Numbered from the stretch's first letter, positions 21,192 through 34,444 are shown. The stretch is 64,000 bases of DNA from Chaetoceros tenuissimus (GCA_021927905.1 BLLK01000045.1:1240001-1304000), one strand, 5' to 3'. Program-made: numbers and translations. Notes: generated by a model not told the origin, from the letters alone.

Positions 21192-24100
21192 TTATGTTGT
21201 AATTTTCATAACTTTGTTGTAGTAGTCATTGATAGTGTATACCTCATCAAAGTCATAAAATAGGTCACCAGTTACTTCCCAATCTTTGGCAAAAAATTGC
21301 ATGGAAAAGCTTCCTTCACCTATAGAGAACAGATATTGAAGATCGTCTGATACGTATGTATACTTGTTGGAATTTTGCCTCTTTTTCAAAATAGGTATCA
21401 TTTGATTTCTATCTCCAAACTCAATAACAGTACTATCGGTATCTTCTTCAATGACTTCAATAGAAGTGTGTGGAACATCAAAAATATCTCCTAGAATATT
21501 TGTACATCTCGTCATTTGATGTATACGAGGTCTGATGCGAGCTCTAACTTTGTAAACTGGGAAGAAGTCTTCACTATATGGCGAAAGATAAGTTTTTCCC
21601 GTTTCTAGTTTGATGACAAGGACATGGGTGAGTTCATTATGCTGAAAGTATTGTTCTTCTTGTTTAGATTCATCGTAGAGAGTAATCCTCACGTAGTCAT
21701 CATCTTTTCTTAACACATTGGATGCAGCAATGACATCACTACTGAATAAAAGATTTTCGTACAACGACGCAGAATGTGGTACAAGGAACTTGTGAAATGT
21801 TCCGTCTGTAACGCTTTTTCCCATGGTGTCTACAGTGATACTCTCAAATTTCTCTGTTTCAAATCCAAATTCAGAAAGAAAAGGTAAAATCTTGTCACTC
21901 TCCATTGAAGTTCTGATATGAATATAGTCTTTTGTTTTGTGGGACAAGTCTTCATACGTGAGATATTCTTCATAATTTGCCTGCTGAAGATGTCTGTCCC
22001 AGTTTTCATTTCTGGAGGTTGGATTATATTGGAACATCGTAGGAAACCAAGGGTTGTTGTTTTTGAAGAGAGATACTAATTTCATTCTCTGATCAAGGAT
22101 TGTACGATATCTCTCTTGGTTACGTGTGAAAGTGACATCAATGAAATGTTTAAACTTTGAGTCATATTTTGGATGCAAATGTAATGTGTCAGAAATACAT
22201 GTATCATTGAATGAAACAAGTACTGTTTCCTTTGTTTTGTTCCTTTGAATCTTCGAAAACATTGCATCAAAGCACGGGACAAATTGCATCAACCGATGGA
22301 AAAGAGGTTTTAGGTAGAGACAGTCATATGCATAACCAATCGTGAACAGAAACGCTCTAGATGAATTCCAATTTGCTGTGCATCTATTCTCTTTTAGGAC
22401 GAAGGCATAAATTTTGTAAACTTCAAACAAAAGCTGCGATCTCATGTTGTCTACCATTTTTGCGTACGCCTTCTCAGTGTTTTGTCCTGGCCTAGGCATG
22501 ATAGGTGAGATTTTATCTTGTTCACCAAGGTAAGGCAAAATCTTTTCGTCGAGTTCAAAAAATAAGTCGTCATCAAATTTCAATTGTAATTGAAATAGAG
22601 TCATTGCCTCATCTGATGCGACACTGACGTCATTGTCTTGCGCTAAGTCTTCTATCTCTTGTTGGATAGTTGGACTCTCTTCATCAACTTCGTCACCATT
22701 CTCCTCTTCTTGATCTTCATTGTCGAAGGAATTCGTAGCAGTTTCGTCTTGTGTGTTGAGGTATTCATCATCGTCTTTGTCTTCATTAGCAATAGTTGCT
22801 TTTTCTAGAGGTGAAGTTTCTTCTTGTATAGAAGATTCATCATCATCAGGTTGGACATAAGACACATTTGTTCTACTTCTCAAAGATCGTCTTGCCGGTT
22901 GTGTGTTGTCTTCTTGAGTTTCATTCTGAGTTACATCTGTAGTCGTTTCATGGAGCTCAAGTTCATTTTGTTGTTTATTTGGTTCTGTCTTCTTTCTCCT
23001 GTAAAGATAAAAGAAAATGTGAGAATGTTGAGTTTGAGATGGGACATTTCCAAAATTTTTATTGAAAAAAAATTTTGGAAGGTTCATAACCTATCTTACT
23101 TTGTTGAAGGAGTAACAGGATTCTTATTTTCGTTTCTATTGAAGAAGATTGTGTGAGCAACTTGCAAATAGAAAGTACACAGGAGATTTAAATACAAAAC
23201 TTACTTCCTTTTTTCTGCAGCCTCTGTACGCAATGGGAACGAACATGTTAATCTGTCTTTGTGTCTGTTTATGTACGCGACAACATCGCCAAAATTAGAT
23301 GAAATTATTCCAGGATCCCCTTTTACATGTCGATGGAACCGCAGTTGCGTGGACTCTATAGTAACATTGTCCTTGTGAATTGTATTGAACCAGTCTAACA
23401 ATATTTTGATCGGATCTAGAGTTTGGTCTTTGTCAGTATTGTTAAAAATCTGCTGAATGAAATTTTTTGGGTCAAGAGACAAGGTTTTATTTCCAAGGAC
23501 TATCTCTTGTTTCAACATGCACGAATCAAGGTATGCATCATTATTTTCCAATCGACGTTGATATATCTCTTTATTCACATCTCCTTTTGACAGTTCAGCA
23601 TTCAACAATAAATTCATTATTGGAAGAATCTGTACATGGATGTTTTCAATTGTTAATACAAAAACAATATATCTCAAGTATGAGAAAAGAACCCTATCAG
23701 CTACTACGACGGACCCAATTTTTGGTGCCAGTAGAACAGGTACGTTCGTTTTTTCTTTTTCTGTTTCCTTTTTCTTTGTCTGGTTTTTCTTTTTCTGGTT
23801 TTTCTTGTCTTCGTTTGAATCTTCTTCTTGCTGAGTAAGACCTTCTCTACAGTGAAGAGAGTGGATAATTGAATCTTCGTAAGCATCATTTCCATACTTA
23901 TTAGCTGGATGTGTAAGTTTTGAATCAAGGTCTTTAGTGTCAACAAGTTTGTAGAGAAGTAGCAATTGTTTCTCAATATTGCATCGAAATATGTATCGCA
24001 AGATCCAGTTTGTTTGATGTTGGGCTGTATCAGTAAAGTATGTATTGAAATACTTGAGTAGGAAGTCAGTAGCATCATACGCAAGCGACTGAATCAGCCC

Positions 24101-25666
24101 AAGCCTAACATTGATTTGAACTGTTAAATTTCTGTAAAATAAGTTTCAACGAGAAAGAGATTGTCTAGAATACATACCGATATGGGGTGAGAGTAGAAGA
24201 TTCTTGCATGTATGTCATTGCCGGAAGTATTTCTTTTGTCATTTTCGGGGAGAATATAAAAAGTCGCCCGAGGGAAAATAACATAGCACACTGTATTGGA
24301 AGTTTTATGTTGTCTTTGCTTCCATATTTCATATTCAAGTCGTGATGTTTCAATGCATTCTTGATATGAGACACAGTCAATGCTTGGAAAAGAACTGGGT
24401 ACCAAATTAAATTGTCAAAAGCCTGTAAAGAAGAAACATTTTGGAGATGTTAGTATTTGGGAGTATGTATGCCTTTTTCAATTTCATAATTGTTCTACGT
24501 ACTCCAGGATAGCTTTTTTTTATATCTTCTCTACCAGTGAAATGAGTGGTTAGCTCTTTCTGCCCCATTTTAGTACGATGAAGAGCCGAGAGACACCAGT
24601 TTGCAAACTGGTCATTGTAAAAAAACTGAACCAAAAAGGTTTGAAGAATTGGTGTTAATGCTGCATCCTTGAAAATTTTTCCACTGTGTGTTGCATATAG
24701 TAAGCATGTTTTGTTGAAACCACTTTTTTTTTTACTCGGTTCGTCACAATTCAATACAGAAAGATGATTGTGGACAGTAGCTAGACTGTTTGTAGCAAAC
24801 AAATTGTAGCAATCATATAGGGAATGTCCTACTGTTTGTTGTTTCATCTGCATAATGTGTCCAGAATAATTCTGCGTGATCAACATCAACTCACGAAGTT
24901 GGTAATGTTGCACACGTACATCTTCTCTAAAGAAAGATACATTGATGAAAACTTCTTGATCATTGTTCATAATCTGATTTTTGAAGTTTTCTTTAGAAGC
25001 CAAAGACGACATGAGTTTCCAGAGTGACTTGGTTCTGTGAGAACCGTCAGTGAATCCTAAGAAGTAGTGTCCCTGAGAGAGATATGTAAGAAAACATCTA
25101 CAAGCTGTGATAAAAATTGCTTTGTGTTTACTTACATCTTCTTGATTTTCGGTTTTAAGTAGTTTTTGCATTGACAATTTGAGTTTTTGAAGAGTATCAA
25201 TATCTTTGAATTCATTGCTATATGCCATGAGTTTTTGAAGAGCTGATTTAGTTTGTGATTTGTTCCACTGGACCAATCCAAACATTTCCTCTGCACGATT
25301 AGTAGAGTCAACTTCAAAAAGATTGAATGCAACATTTCCTGTTCCACTCGGCTCTGTTTTGAGTTCAGTCATAAGAATTGCGTCAAACTCAGTAGACACA
25401 ATACCCTTGCCATCCACAATCCATTTGCTAAATGCATCATGAAGGTTGGAAAAGGAGACACCATCACTAGAATGGTGATGGTTTACATTAGGCTGCAAGT
25501 ATGTCTTGTTGTCTACAGAAGGAAGTAAACCAAGGAGAATAGGGATCTTTACTTTGATTCGCACAGTTTCAAAGATGTCGCCAAAAGTGTGATTAACACT
25601 GATGCTAGTTGGAGTAACAGATCTTACGCTGCTTGGAGATTGTACTTGAGTTTCAGTAGTCATCAT
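21192..25666 (-). CDS. Unknown 1359-aa protein of the mobile element, five exons
   Basis: Exons 25666-25136, 25072-24503, 24422-24178, 24131-23205 and 22998-21192 join in frame. Donors are GTAAGT, GTACGT, GTATGT and GTAAGT, and acceptors are CTCAG, TTACAG, TTACAG and TTACAG. Intron 1 (63 nt) is a multiple of three without a stop, so it could also be retained. Intron 2 has a TACTAAC branch site. Intron 3 is only 46 nt. Intron 4 (206 nt) contains one copy of the element's hairpin. No known domain is recognised. Visible features are a Lys/Glu-rich stretch near residues 553-575 and a long acidic Glu/Asp/Gln region near 770-885 that includes a basic RRSLRSR patch. It diverges from the 857-aa gene. 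It may be a structural or replication accessory protein, but no function is claimed. Confidence 0.65.
23048..23092. repeat. Element hairpin, copy A (intron)
   Basis: An arm TTCCAAAATTTTT pairs with AAAATTTTGGAA and is followed by GGTTCATAACCT, itself a small palindrome. It lies in intron 4 of the 1359-aa gene. Confidence 0.7.
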
Positions 25667-26134
25667 GTAGAGTTTATTTGTGTTATGGTTATATAATTCC
25701 CTTCGGAAAACTATGACAGTAGAATAAATTGAATGATGTGTTTGTAAAAGTTGACAGTTGTATATGAGACGGGATTAAGTGTTTTAAGAGCTATTTTATT
25801 CTTCTTTTTCTGTGTTTCCCACAATCACTTCATTTTTGTAGCAAATCAAAAACGTTCATTCTTTATAGTTTGTCGTCTAACGCATTCTCTAACATATTAT
25901 ATTCTCGAACAATAACAAGTTATTTCACAGCTATAATGTTTTTGTTTCCAACGCACGAGAAATCTTTTGTGTTGTGTGCGTTGGAGAAAGTATAAAACTT
26001 TTTTATTTGGATGAGCGAGCGTTGAGCAACTCCGAGGGAAATGAGGGAAAAAAACGACGATTCTAACTTTTTTGGTGCACTCATATTTTATCAAAAAGTA
26101 TAATTCGTTTTGTCAATCTGTCAACATATCAATC
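25667..26134. promoter_or_regulatory. Divergent promoter of the mobile element with a 9-bp-stem hairpin
   Basis: 468 nt between the two large divergent element genes. An inverted repeat CCAACGCAC (25948-25956) and GTGCGTTGG (25976-25984) encloses a 19-nt loop. It could be an operator for both genes or part of a replication origin. Otherwise the region is AT-rich without an ORF. Confidence 0.45.
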
Positions 26135-28885
26135 ATGAAAGTTTCTGGATCCCATGTTAAGTCTCTTCTTGAGCAACTTGAAACCATTGTTAAGTTTCAG
26201 TTTAAGGTAAGTTGATTTGTCTTTGTTAATCATCCATCATATGTGAAAGTTCAAAACTAAACAAAATTTAAATTCAAAGACTTTTGAAGCGGAAGGTTTT
26301 GAACTTGATCATGTCTCTGCCAAAAAAGTGAAGGACTTTGGGAAACATTCCTATGTCATGGATTGTACTTCCAACATTCGTGAAGCTGAGTTTCTCAGTT
26401 CAAGAAAGGACCTTTTGGTGAAGCTTCTTTCCCATCTCGATGATGTGCATCTTGACCAGCTTATGAGTAGTCTTGTCAAGAACTTTGCTTCAGTGAGCAT
26501 CGCCCCTGTAGCAAATTGGGTTGGATTCGATTCTCTTGAAAGTATCCAGAGTCTTGTTGCTTCTGCAAACAACCAGGAGTCTAAGGTGAAGGTTCTTCAT
26601 CAACTTCTATGTGTCGATTCACTTCCTGATTTCAAGACTTGCGAAGACTTTGCAAAGTCAAGAAAAAAAGACACTGAATACAAGCTGCTTACTGCTCCTA
26701 TTACCGAAATGATGAAGGGATTTGCAAAACAAGGAGCAGATTCTCTTGCTAGCATTACAAAGAATACTATCATGCATTGTCAGGATCGTGCCTTTGCAAA
26801 ATTAGCAACCAACTTTGCAGAGTTTGTGCGCAAGAATCTATTTCTTTGTTTTAGAGAGATTGATCTGAAGACTATCATCAAAACTCTTGAAAACGATGAA
26901 ATTTCACTTCCAAGTGTTTCAACCATGAAAAGAGGAGAAGCTCTCAAGTTTTATTGTTCGTTGTTGTCCCTCTTCAAGAAATTCTTAGTTGTTGATGAGT
27001 CCAGTTCCTTTTGGAATCTCCAAGATGCGTTTGAAGACAATGTTGTGTTTTTCGATGTACAGATTTCAGAGTAAGTACATTCATAGGTTACAAACCCTTC
27101 AAAAAAATTTTTTGAATAATAATTTTTGAAGGTTCATAACCTGTTGATCTCATTTCTAACTTATTTCATTTAAGTGGAAACGTGAACAATTTGGCAACAA
27201 TCAGAAAAGTTGGTACTGTTTCAGATTCAATGGACAAAGCAACTGAAGAGAGTGCAGAAGATAGAGGTGAGTATGGTGTAGATGGTGCATTTTCTAATGG
27301 GTTCACTTTGGGAAAGACCAAGTTTGAGGAAAGAATTGAGGAGGAGCATCGTTTCCGTGAAGAGAAAAGAGCAAAAAGTGTATTTACAGCTTCCGAGAGT
27401 CCTTCTTCGTCAGATAACACATGTATTGGTTCTCTTTCTGAGGCAGAGATTATTGCCAAGTTTCTTCGCAGCCAAGGAATGGTGTGCAATGCCAATACAA
27501 TTTACAAACAACAAGGCTTAACTTTTGTTGGTCCTGTCGGTATAGCACCCAAGACTGTGGATGGCATCCCTTGGCTTGCTTTACCATCAGATTCTACTCA
27601 ACTTCCAGCAGTGCAAGGTTCCACGCCCGCTCAAGATGAAGAGACCAGTGAGCATCAAGCAGCAAGTCAGGACGCATCAGCAACCAACAAGTCTCAATGT
27701 TCCAGTCAACATCAGGCGTCAAGTCAGTCTCAAGCATCTAGAGACCCTTCAGCTTTCGGTCAGTCTCAATCAACTAGTCAGTCCCAAGCAACCAGTCAGT
27801 CACAATCATTTGCTTCATCCCAAACATCTTCTCAGAAGTCTCCTTCGTCGAAATCTTTTTTTGGCGGACAAACTACAAGCAAGAAGACAACGGCAACACC
27901 AAAGAGCTCACCAAAGGATGTTCCATCTTTCTTTGATAGTCCCAAGAAGTCTTCTGGAGCTAAAAAAAAGGTGAACAGTAAACCATTTTCCTTTAGCAAC
28001 TTGCGTCAGTCACCACTCAAGAAAGAAAAGAACAGGAATCATAAGTATCTAGTTGTGAAGAGTTCTAGGCCAATTCCAAATTATGCAAAATCAAAGTTTC
28101 ATATTATTGTTTCTGTCAATGCAATGAACGATCTTGCCAAAGGAGATGACAAGTATCTTTTTGAGTTTCGTTCAACTATCATGAACAAATGTATGGCTAT
28201 TGGATGTGTTCTTTTTGACTGCTCTGAGATGAAGCTTGAATTTGGATCCAACAACAGAACTACTGAGAAAATTCTTACTTCTGAGATGTTATCTATGAAG
28301 ATCCGCCAAAATCCAGGGTCCATGAACAATTCATTTGTAATTTTTGATTCTTATTCCAAGTATCAATCTATCTACAACATTGAATTGGATTCTGAAAATG
28401 AAGATGAAGCTGAGAAGGAAGCAAAGGAAATTGTTGACGAATTCCATAAAATTGTGAAATCTCCGGATTGGTGGACTTCTTACAAAATTGCTTGTTACTG
28501 GCAGTATGTAGCAGGAGATGACACTGAATGTTGCCATGTCTTGGAGGAAATCTGTAATAAGTCAGCTGCCTTGGCGAAGAAAGATAAAGACGAAGAAGTC
28601 ACTTTCTCTCAGTTGAAGAACGGGTTTGATTCTGTATTCCGTGCTGCAAAGGGATCAAGTGGACTGTACAAAATTTTGATTGAAGATGATAATCAGAGTC
28701 TGTCAAGAGATATTGGCAATAACAAAGCCAGAACTAGTACTGGTCTTAAACTTGACGAGATGCTCATTGATGGGGATATTGGCTACTTCTCTAAGACCAT
28801 TTTTGGAGAGTACAAGAGAGACTATTTGTCTTATCTATTTGTGGACCCAGATAACTCTGATAGAAACTTGGGCGTTTTTTTTTAA
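26135..28885 (+). CDS. Unknown 857-aa protein of the mobile element with SQ cluster
   Basis: Exons 26135-26206, 26280-27070 and 27175-28885. Introns of 73 and 104 nt have GTAAGT donors; the second holds hairpin copy B. The N-terminal 285 residues are helical and unlike anything I recognise. Residues about 443-513 are Ser/Gln-rich with 12 SQ dipeptides in about 70 residues, as in SQ/TQ cluster domains phosphorylated by ATM/ATR kinases. A basic Ser/Lys stretch follows, then a compact mixed domain (about 585-855) with many aromatic residues, for example PDWWTSYKIACYWQYVAG. The stop at 28883-28885 is 64 nt before the RepHel ATG. A weak intron (28874-28929) could instead extend this protein by 36 residues, overlapping the RepHel start in another frame. 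Function unknown; a replication accessory protein is possible. Confidence 0.6.
27085..27142. repeat. Element hairpin, copy B (intron)
   Basis: The fullest copy. Its ends are inverted relatives AGGTTACAAACCCTTCAAAA and TTTTTGAAGGTTCATAACCT around an AT-rich centre. It lies in intron 2 of the 857-aa gene. Confidence 0.8.
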
Positions 28886-28949
28886 ATCTAGAAATCTAAT
28901 TTTCTCACATTTTCATTTTCTTTCAATAGAATTCAAAGATAATCTTAGA

Positions 28950-31900
28950 ATGCGACTTCTTCAAGAATCCAAACAATCTAAAGAATGGAGAAATCAATGT
29001 GCAACTACATCTCATCAGTTTATTGCTTTGGAAAGTGTGAATTATAATGCAAGGCCTGCTTTGAAAAGATTATGGGAGTCAAGATATAGAAGCGATGAAG
29101 TATTCTACGAAGAAGTGCTGAATATGTTTCTCGATTTTGCATCGTTTGGAGTGAGGAAATATTTTGACAACATTCACGAAGATCCATTCTTTGCAATGTC
29201 TGTTCATGACTGTAAGAAGCGTGGAAAAATCATGAAAGAAGAATTGAAACAGTTCAAGAATAAAGATCCTTTTGTTGATATTAGCAAAGAAACTAGGAAG
29301 CTCTTTTGTTCTTCCAACAAAAAACAGCAAGATGAAATCTATGAAACAATTTTGTTTGAAGCTAAAAACATGGCTTTGTCAGTTGGGATTTGTAAAGTGT
29401 GCAACAGCAAGTTTACGTTTGAAAGGCAGCATGTATGGAGCAGGTGTCCAAAGAAATGCATGGACTGTAAAGAGCAAAACTTATCTACAGAAGATATTGA
29501 TCATTGTTTTCCATTGTGGTACAAGAACAAAGTAGCGCAATATGAATTACCAGACGAATTAAAAGATTTGACTTTGACAGAGAAACTATTGATACAACTG
29601 GAATCTTTTCTTATTCCATGTGTGCACATGGGCAAAGGCAAATTTGGTAGGTAATTGTTTAAAAACTTTCTTTTTATTATTTTCCACTCTAATAACAGTC
29701 TACTTATACCATGTACAGGTTTATGTGCTCATTCTGTTTTCTTTGCAAGAGATAATTCAGATCTTTGTACGAATCTCCCTAGATTGAAATTAGACGTTAT
29801 TGATGTTAAACGACTCATCGTTGATAGAGAAAACGCAGAAGAATATACATACAAATGCTTCAAAGTTCGCCGTAAGAAAGTCTTAGAAGCTCTTCGCTGG
29901 CTCAAGAAATACAACGTTCACTACAAAGATATAAACATTGTAGAAGATAACTTGAATTGGATGCAAGATAAAGAAGAAGAGTTGTTTACAGATTTCGAGG
30001 AGAATATTGTTCTCACTGAAAAGTACAATACTGGAACCGTTGCTAAAGAGCAGACATCAAATCCAAATGCAACAGAAACTGTGGAAATGTGTGGAATTGC
30101 AGCAGATAGATCTGACCATTTGTTTTCTCAAGAAGCAAGAGAAACTATGAATGTATTGAAAACAGCAGTTGAAAATGCAAAAGAGAAGGGAAGAGAATGC
30201 AGCGAAACAATTCTCTGGCCACAAACTTCTGATGTAGCTACAGACGAATTCAATGGAAATTTCCTTTTTGCTAAAGCGTACCCATGGCTGTTTCCTGGAG
30301 GAGTTGGTGATTTATCAAAGGAAATACAAGGAGATAGGACAAAGGCTATTGCTTGGACAAAGTTGCTTTTGCAATGGAAAGATGGCCGTTTTCAAAAAGA
30401 TCCTTGTTTTACATTTCATGCCTTGAATTATATACAAAGACATTTGAATAATGGTAGTTCCATTTCATTGTATCATTCAATGTTCTCAAACAATACCACT
30501 GTAGAGAAAATCAAAGAAGAAATTGAAAATGGCAACTTCTTTACTGTTGGACGCATACAAAATTTTGCCAGCCAAAGGATTCGAGGATGTGATGGTTGGT
30601 GGAGAGCTAGGAAGCATGAACTTGACAGCTGGATAGCACATCATCTACAAAAAGGCCACGGTCCTCCAACTTTGTTCATGACTTTTTCCTGTGCTGAGTA
30701 TTGGTGGAAGGATCTAAGACATTATCTCATTTCAATTATTGAAGACACAACAGATAGTCATTACGTCGATATCTTGCTCAATGGAACTGAAGAAGAACAA
30801 ATGAAAGCACAATCATACTTAGTAGATGAATACACAGCTAGCGTCCAAGTGTTCTTTCAGCATAGACTCAACAATTGGCTTGAAACTATTGGAAGGAAAG
30901 TCTTCAACATCAAGCATTACTTCCTACGTTTCGAATTTGCTAAAGGAAGAGGTCAAATTCATGCACACATGGTAGCAATAACCTCTGATGTTTCTTTGCT
31001 CACAGAATTTCATGATAAATATGTAAGCAAGAGCAATGCGCAACTTGGAGCAGATGCTTTAGCGGAGTATGCTCGAAATGTATTATCACTGACTGAAGAG
31101 TTCACAGAATTTGAGGAAACAGAAATCAATGCAAAACCACATCCGTTAGGAAGTCTCTATTCTGAATCTTCAAATCACCAACACGATCTTTGTCTTCTTT
31201 GCAAAAAAGTGCACATGCATGACTGTACTGATTATTGTCTGTCTTGTATCTCAAAGTAAGTGTTACAATTTCACATTTTATAGTCTCCAAAATTTTTTTT
31301 TAATAATAATTTTGGAGGGTTCGTAACCTATGCTTCATGTCTTGCTAAACTTATTTTTTTTTCATAGGAAAGACAACGTTGGACGTGTTTGTAGGATGAA
31401 TGCTGGGCAAGAGACAATACCTGGTGATCCTAAGAGCACTCCTGGTTTTGAATTACGTGAACATGATGAGATTGAGAAGAATTATGAAAAGGGAATTCAT
31501 GTGTTGAAATTAAAAAGAAACCACAATAGACTCAAACAAACATCAACAACCATGTTGAATTCCTGGCGAGCTAACTGTGATGTCTCCATTATTGTATATG
31601 CTACAGATCCAGTCAATATTGTTCCATCTGATATTGCTCAAATAAGTGGTTACATCATGTCGTACTGCACAAAAGGGAATTTGTCATATCAGGAAGAAAG
31701 AAGTTCCATTGCTTCTATTATTACGAGGTTTGACTATGAATATTTTCGTTCTGAAAAATCAAATCTTGTTGCAATGACAAGGAAAGCTTTGAACTCTCTT
31801 TTAACAAGTCGAGTTGTTTCAAAACCAGAAGCATGTGTCGAACTTCTTGATTTAGATTTGTATTGGTGTACGGAAAGTGCTAAATACATCAACTTGACAG

Positions 31901-34413
31901 GCCTGAAATACTTGCTAAAAGATGATACAAAGAGCAAGCACGACCCAATTCAAATGTACAAACATCGACCTGCTGACTGCCATAGTCTTAGTTTTGTAGA
32001 ATACATGGCGATCCTAGAAAACACGAAGAAGATTCAGAACAGAGACAAAAATGTTCTTAGGCAATTGGACAATAAATGCAAAGATAGGTTCATACATCCT
32101 GTGGGCTTCAATTGTGCACCTTGCTTTCCGCCAAATCTCCATTATGCCATTACAACACTTGTTCTTCATAAGCCATGGCATGATAAAAAAAGACTCGATT
32201 TTGAGAGAGACAGAACTATATGTGCTAAACATGAGTTCAATGAGTTTTTGACGAGTGAAAACTGTCCTCAATCTGTTAAACTTCAATTTTGTATAGCTAA
32301 AGCCAACTTTGAAATGAAGATGTTCAAAAGAAAGTTGGATGGAAAGGGTCACTCCAATGTGGATTTGGATGAGTTAAATGAAGATCAAAGTGATTTCTAT
32401 AACTTAGTGTCCAATTCAAGATTGTTCCGTTTTGATTTTGACGGATTCTACAAAGGTGAAGACGGATATGATTTTCAAAAGTTACATTATGATTTTGACT
32501 CGAATTTGGAGTCTGGAAAGACATGGCTCAAAGAAACAAAGGACGAATGGGATACTGCCGAATTGCTTCAAAAAAACATTCACATTAATTCAAAAACACA
32601 AAGACCATACTCTATTGAAGATACCTTCAACAATGAAGCTCAAGAGGAAATTGTCTTTGCAGTTTTATCAAAATTAAAGGAATGGATTGAATTTCCTGAT
32701 AATGATGCATCAACATTTGAGCCTTTAGTTCTCACAATTCGAGGAGCTGGAGGCACAGGAAAAAGCTTTCTCATTAGAGTTCTGGTTAATGCAATTGAAA
32801 GAATGTTTGATGTCAAAGTTACAGCTACTTCTGCTCCCACAGGGTGCGCCGCTTATAACATAGACGGAAAAACGATTCATAGTTTGCTTGGTATTGATCC
32901 TTATGACTCCACTAAGGAACTATCGCCGAAGCAAAAAGACCGTGTACATGCACTACTCCACTCTATGATTATGTTGATCATTGATGAAAGAAGTATGATG
33001 AGTCTTGATCTTCTCAATGCAGTTGATAGAAATTGCTCGACCTTTGCACATGGAACAGGAAATAAAAATTCATACTTTGGTGGGATACCTATTGTATTAA
33101 TGTTTGGTGACGATTACCAATTACCACCAGTTGCTGCTCAAGGCGCATTTGATTTTTTCGACAAAAAGGGATACAAAAATGATCAGCTAAAAGGCACCAA
33201 TCTTCAAGGAATGCAGGTTCTAAATTTTTGTGTTCAACAAGTGAAATCTTTAACACAGATTCAAAGAATTGAAGACGGTGAAGATTTGCTTCGAGATGTC
33301 ACTACTGCCTTGAGAACTACAAATGGACTAACACAGGAGCAAGCACGACAAATCTGCCAATACAATCTAGACAATCCCAATATTTCTGAGGAAAGACAAA
33401 ACGAAATTAAAGAAAAAGCTTTATTTGTTTTCACCACAAAAGAAGAAGTTGCTAGACATAATGAAAGTGAATTGCGGAAAATAGTGAACAAAGACAATCC
33501 TTTAATGGAATTTACATTTGACTTGCTCCCAACGGAGAGATCTACCAAATCACATGGAATAAAAAAACATTTTCAACTCAAAACTCTCATTGAGGCAAGA
33601 GTGGCACTATGCAGAGGCGCTAGGGTGTCCCTAAATAGAAACGTGTGGCAGCGAAAAGGTCTCTTCAATGGAGCCATTGGGACAGTAATCGATATCAGAT
33701 TTGATATGGGACAAAACCCGCTGAATGGAGACTTACCAGTTTACATTGTCATAGATTTTGAAGATTACATTGGGCCAGCTTGGGATAAAGACAATCCAAA
33801 ATATGTCCCTATACCAGTTGCAATTCAATATGAAGATAGTAAAATTGCTACGTATGGCTGTTGCATGATACAGTATTATCCACTAGATGTTGCTTTTGCA
33901 AGAACTCTTCACAAAGTACAAGGTTTAAACGTTGGAGGAAACAATCCAATACGTCTAATGACATTTCATCCAGGGTCTACAACATTTGAAGGAAATAACC
34001 CAGGTCTAGCATATACTGGTATCAGTAGAGCAACATCATTAGGTCGAGGCAATGTAAATCTATCTGCTTTGTACTTTTGTTGTGAAACTCAACAATCGTT
34101 ATATGAACGTCTTCGGGATGTGGTTCATAAAAGAAAACGAGTTACAAAATCTAAGTCTAACAAAAGGCAAAAGATACTTTCTCAAGCTAGCGATTCTTCC
34201 GAAGTTTTTCATGAACCAGAGCTATCAGTAGAAACTTATGAAAAGGTAAAACGAAGAAACATGTGGACTCAATATCTCGATAAAAGAGAGACAAAAACTC
34301 ATTTAAAAATTTCTGAACTCGAGAAACAAGATGTGTTAGGGTGGTATCACAACTTTAAAACGATGACATATGAAGATCTTCAGACAGTAATAAATTTTCA
34401 TAAACATTCTTAG
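28950..34413 (+). CDS. Helitron RepHel transposase (HUH nuclease plus Pif1-like helicase)
   Basis: Exons 28950-29646, 29719-31255 and 31368-34413 (introns 72 and 112 nt; the second carries hairpin C) give 1759 aa. The Helitron-like N domain includes FAKAYPWLFPGG and a Trp-rich segment (ELDSWIAHH). The HUH motif is GQIHAHMVAI (His647-x-His649). A CxxC-type finger (CLLCKKVHMHDC) follows. The catalytic two-tyrosine motif is GYIMSYCTKG (Tyr840 and Tyr844). The SF1B helicase has Walker A GAGGTGKS (about 1204), Walker B MLIIDERS, FGDDYQLPP, and the C-terminal motif FARTLHKVQGLNVGG. HUH-Y2 enzymes nick and join one strand, and the helicase unwinds it during rolling-circle transposition. All key residues are present and the frame is whole, so the enzyme may be active. 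A slightly longer N-terminus via splicing from 28930 cannot be excluded. Confidence 0.9.
31285..31329. repeat. Element hairpin, copy C (intron)
   Basis: CTCCAAAATTTTT pairs with AATTTTGGAG and ends GGGTTCGTAACCT. It lies in intron 2 of the RepHel gene. Confidence 0.7.
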
Positions 34414-34444
34414 GTTACAACTTTACTAACTTTTCCAATATGTA

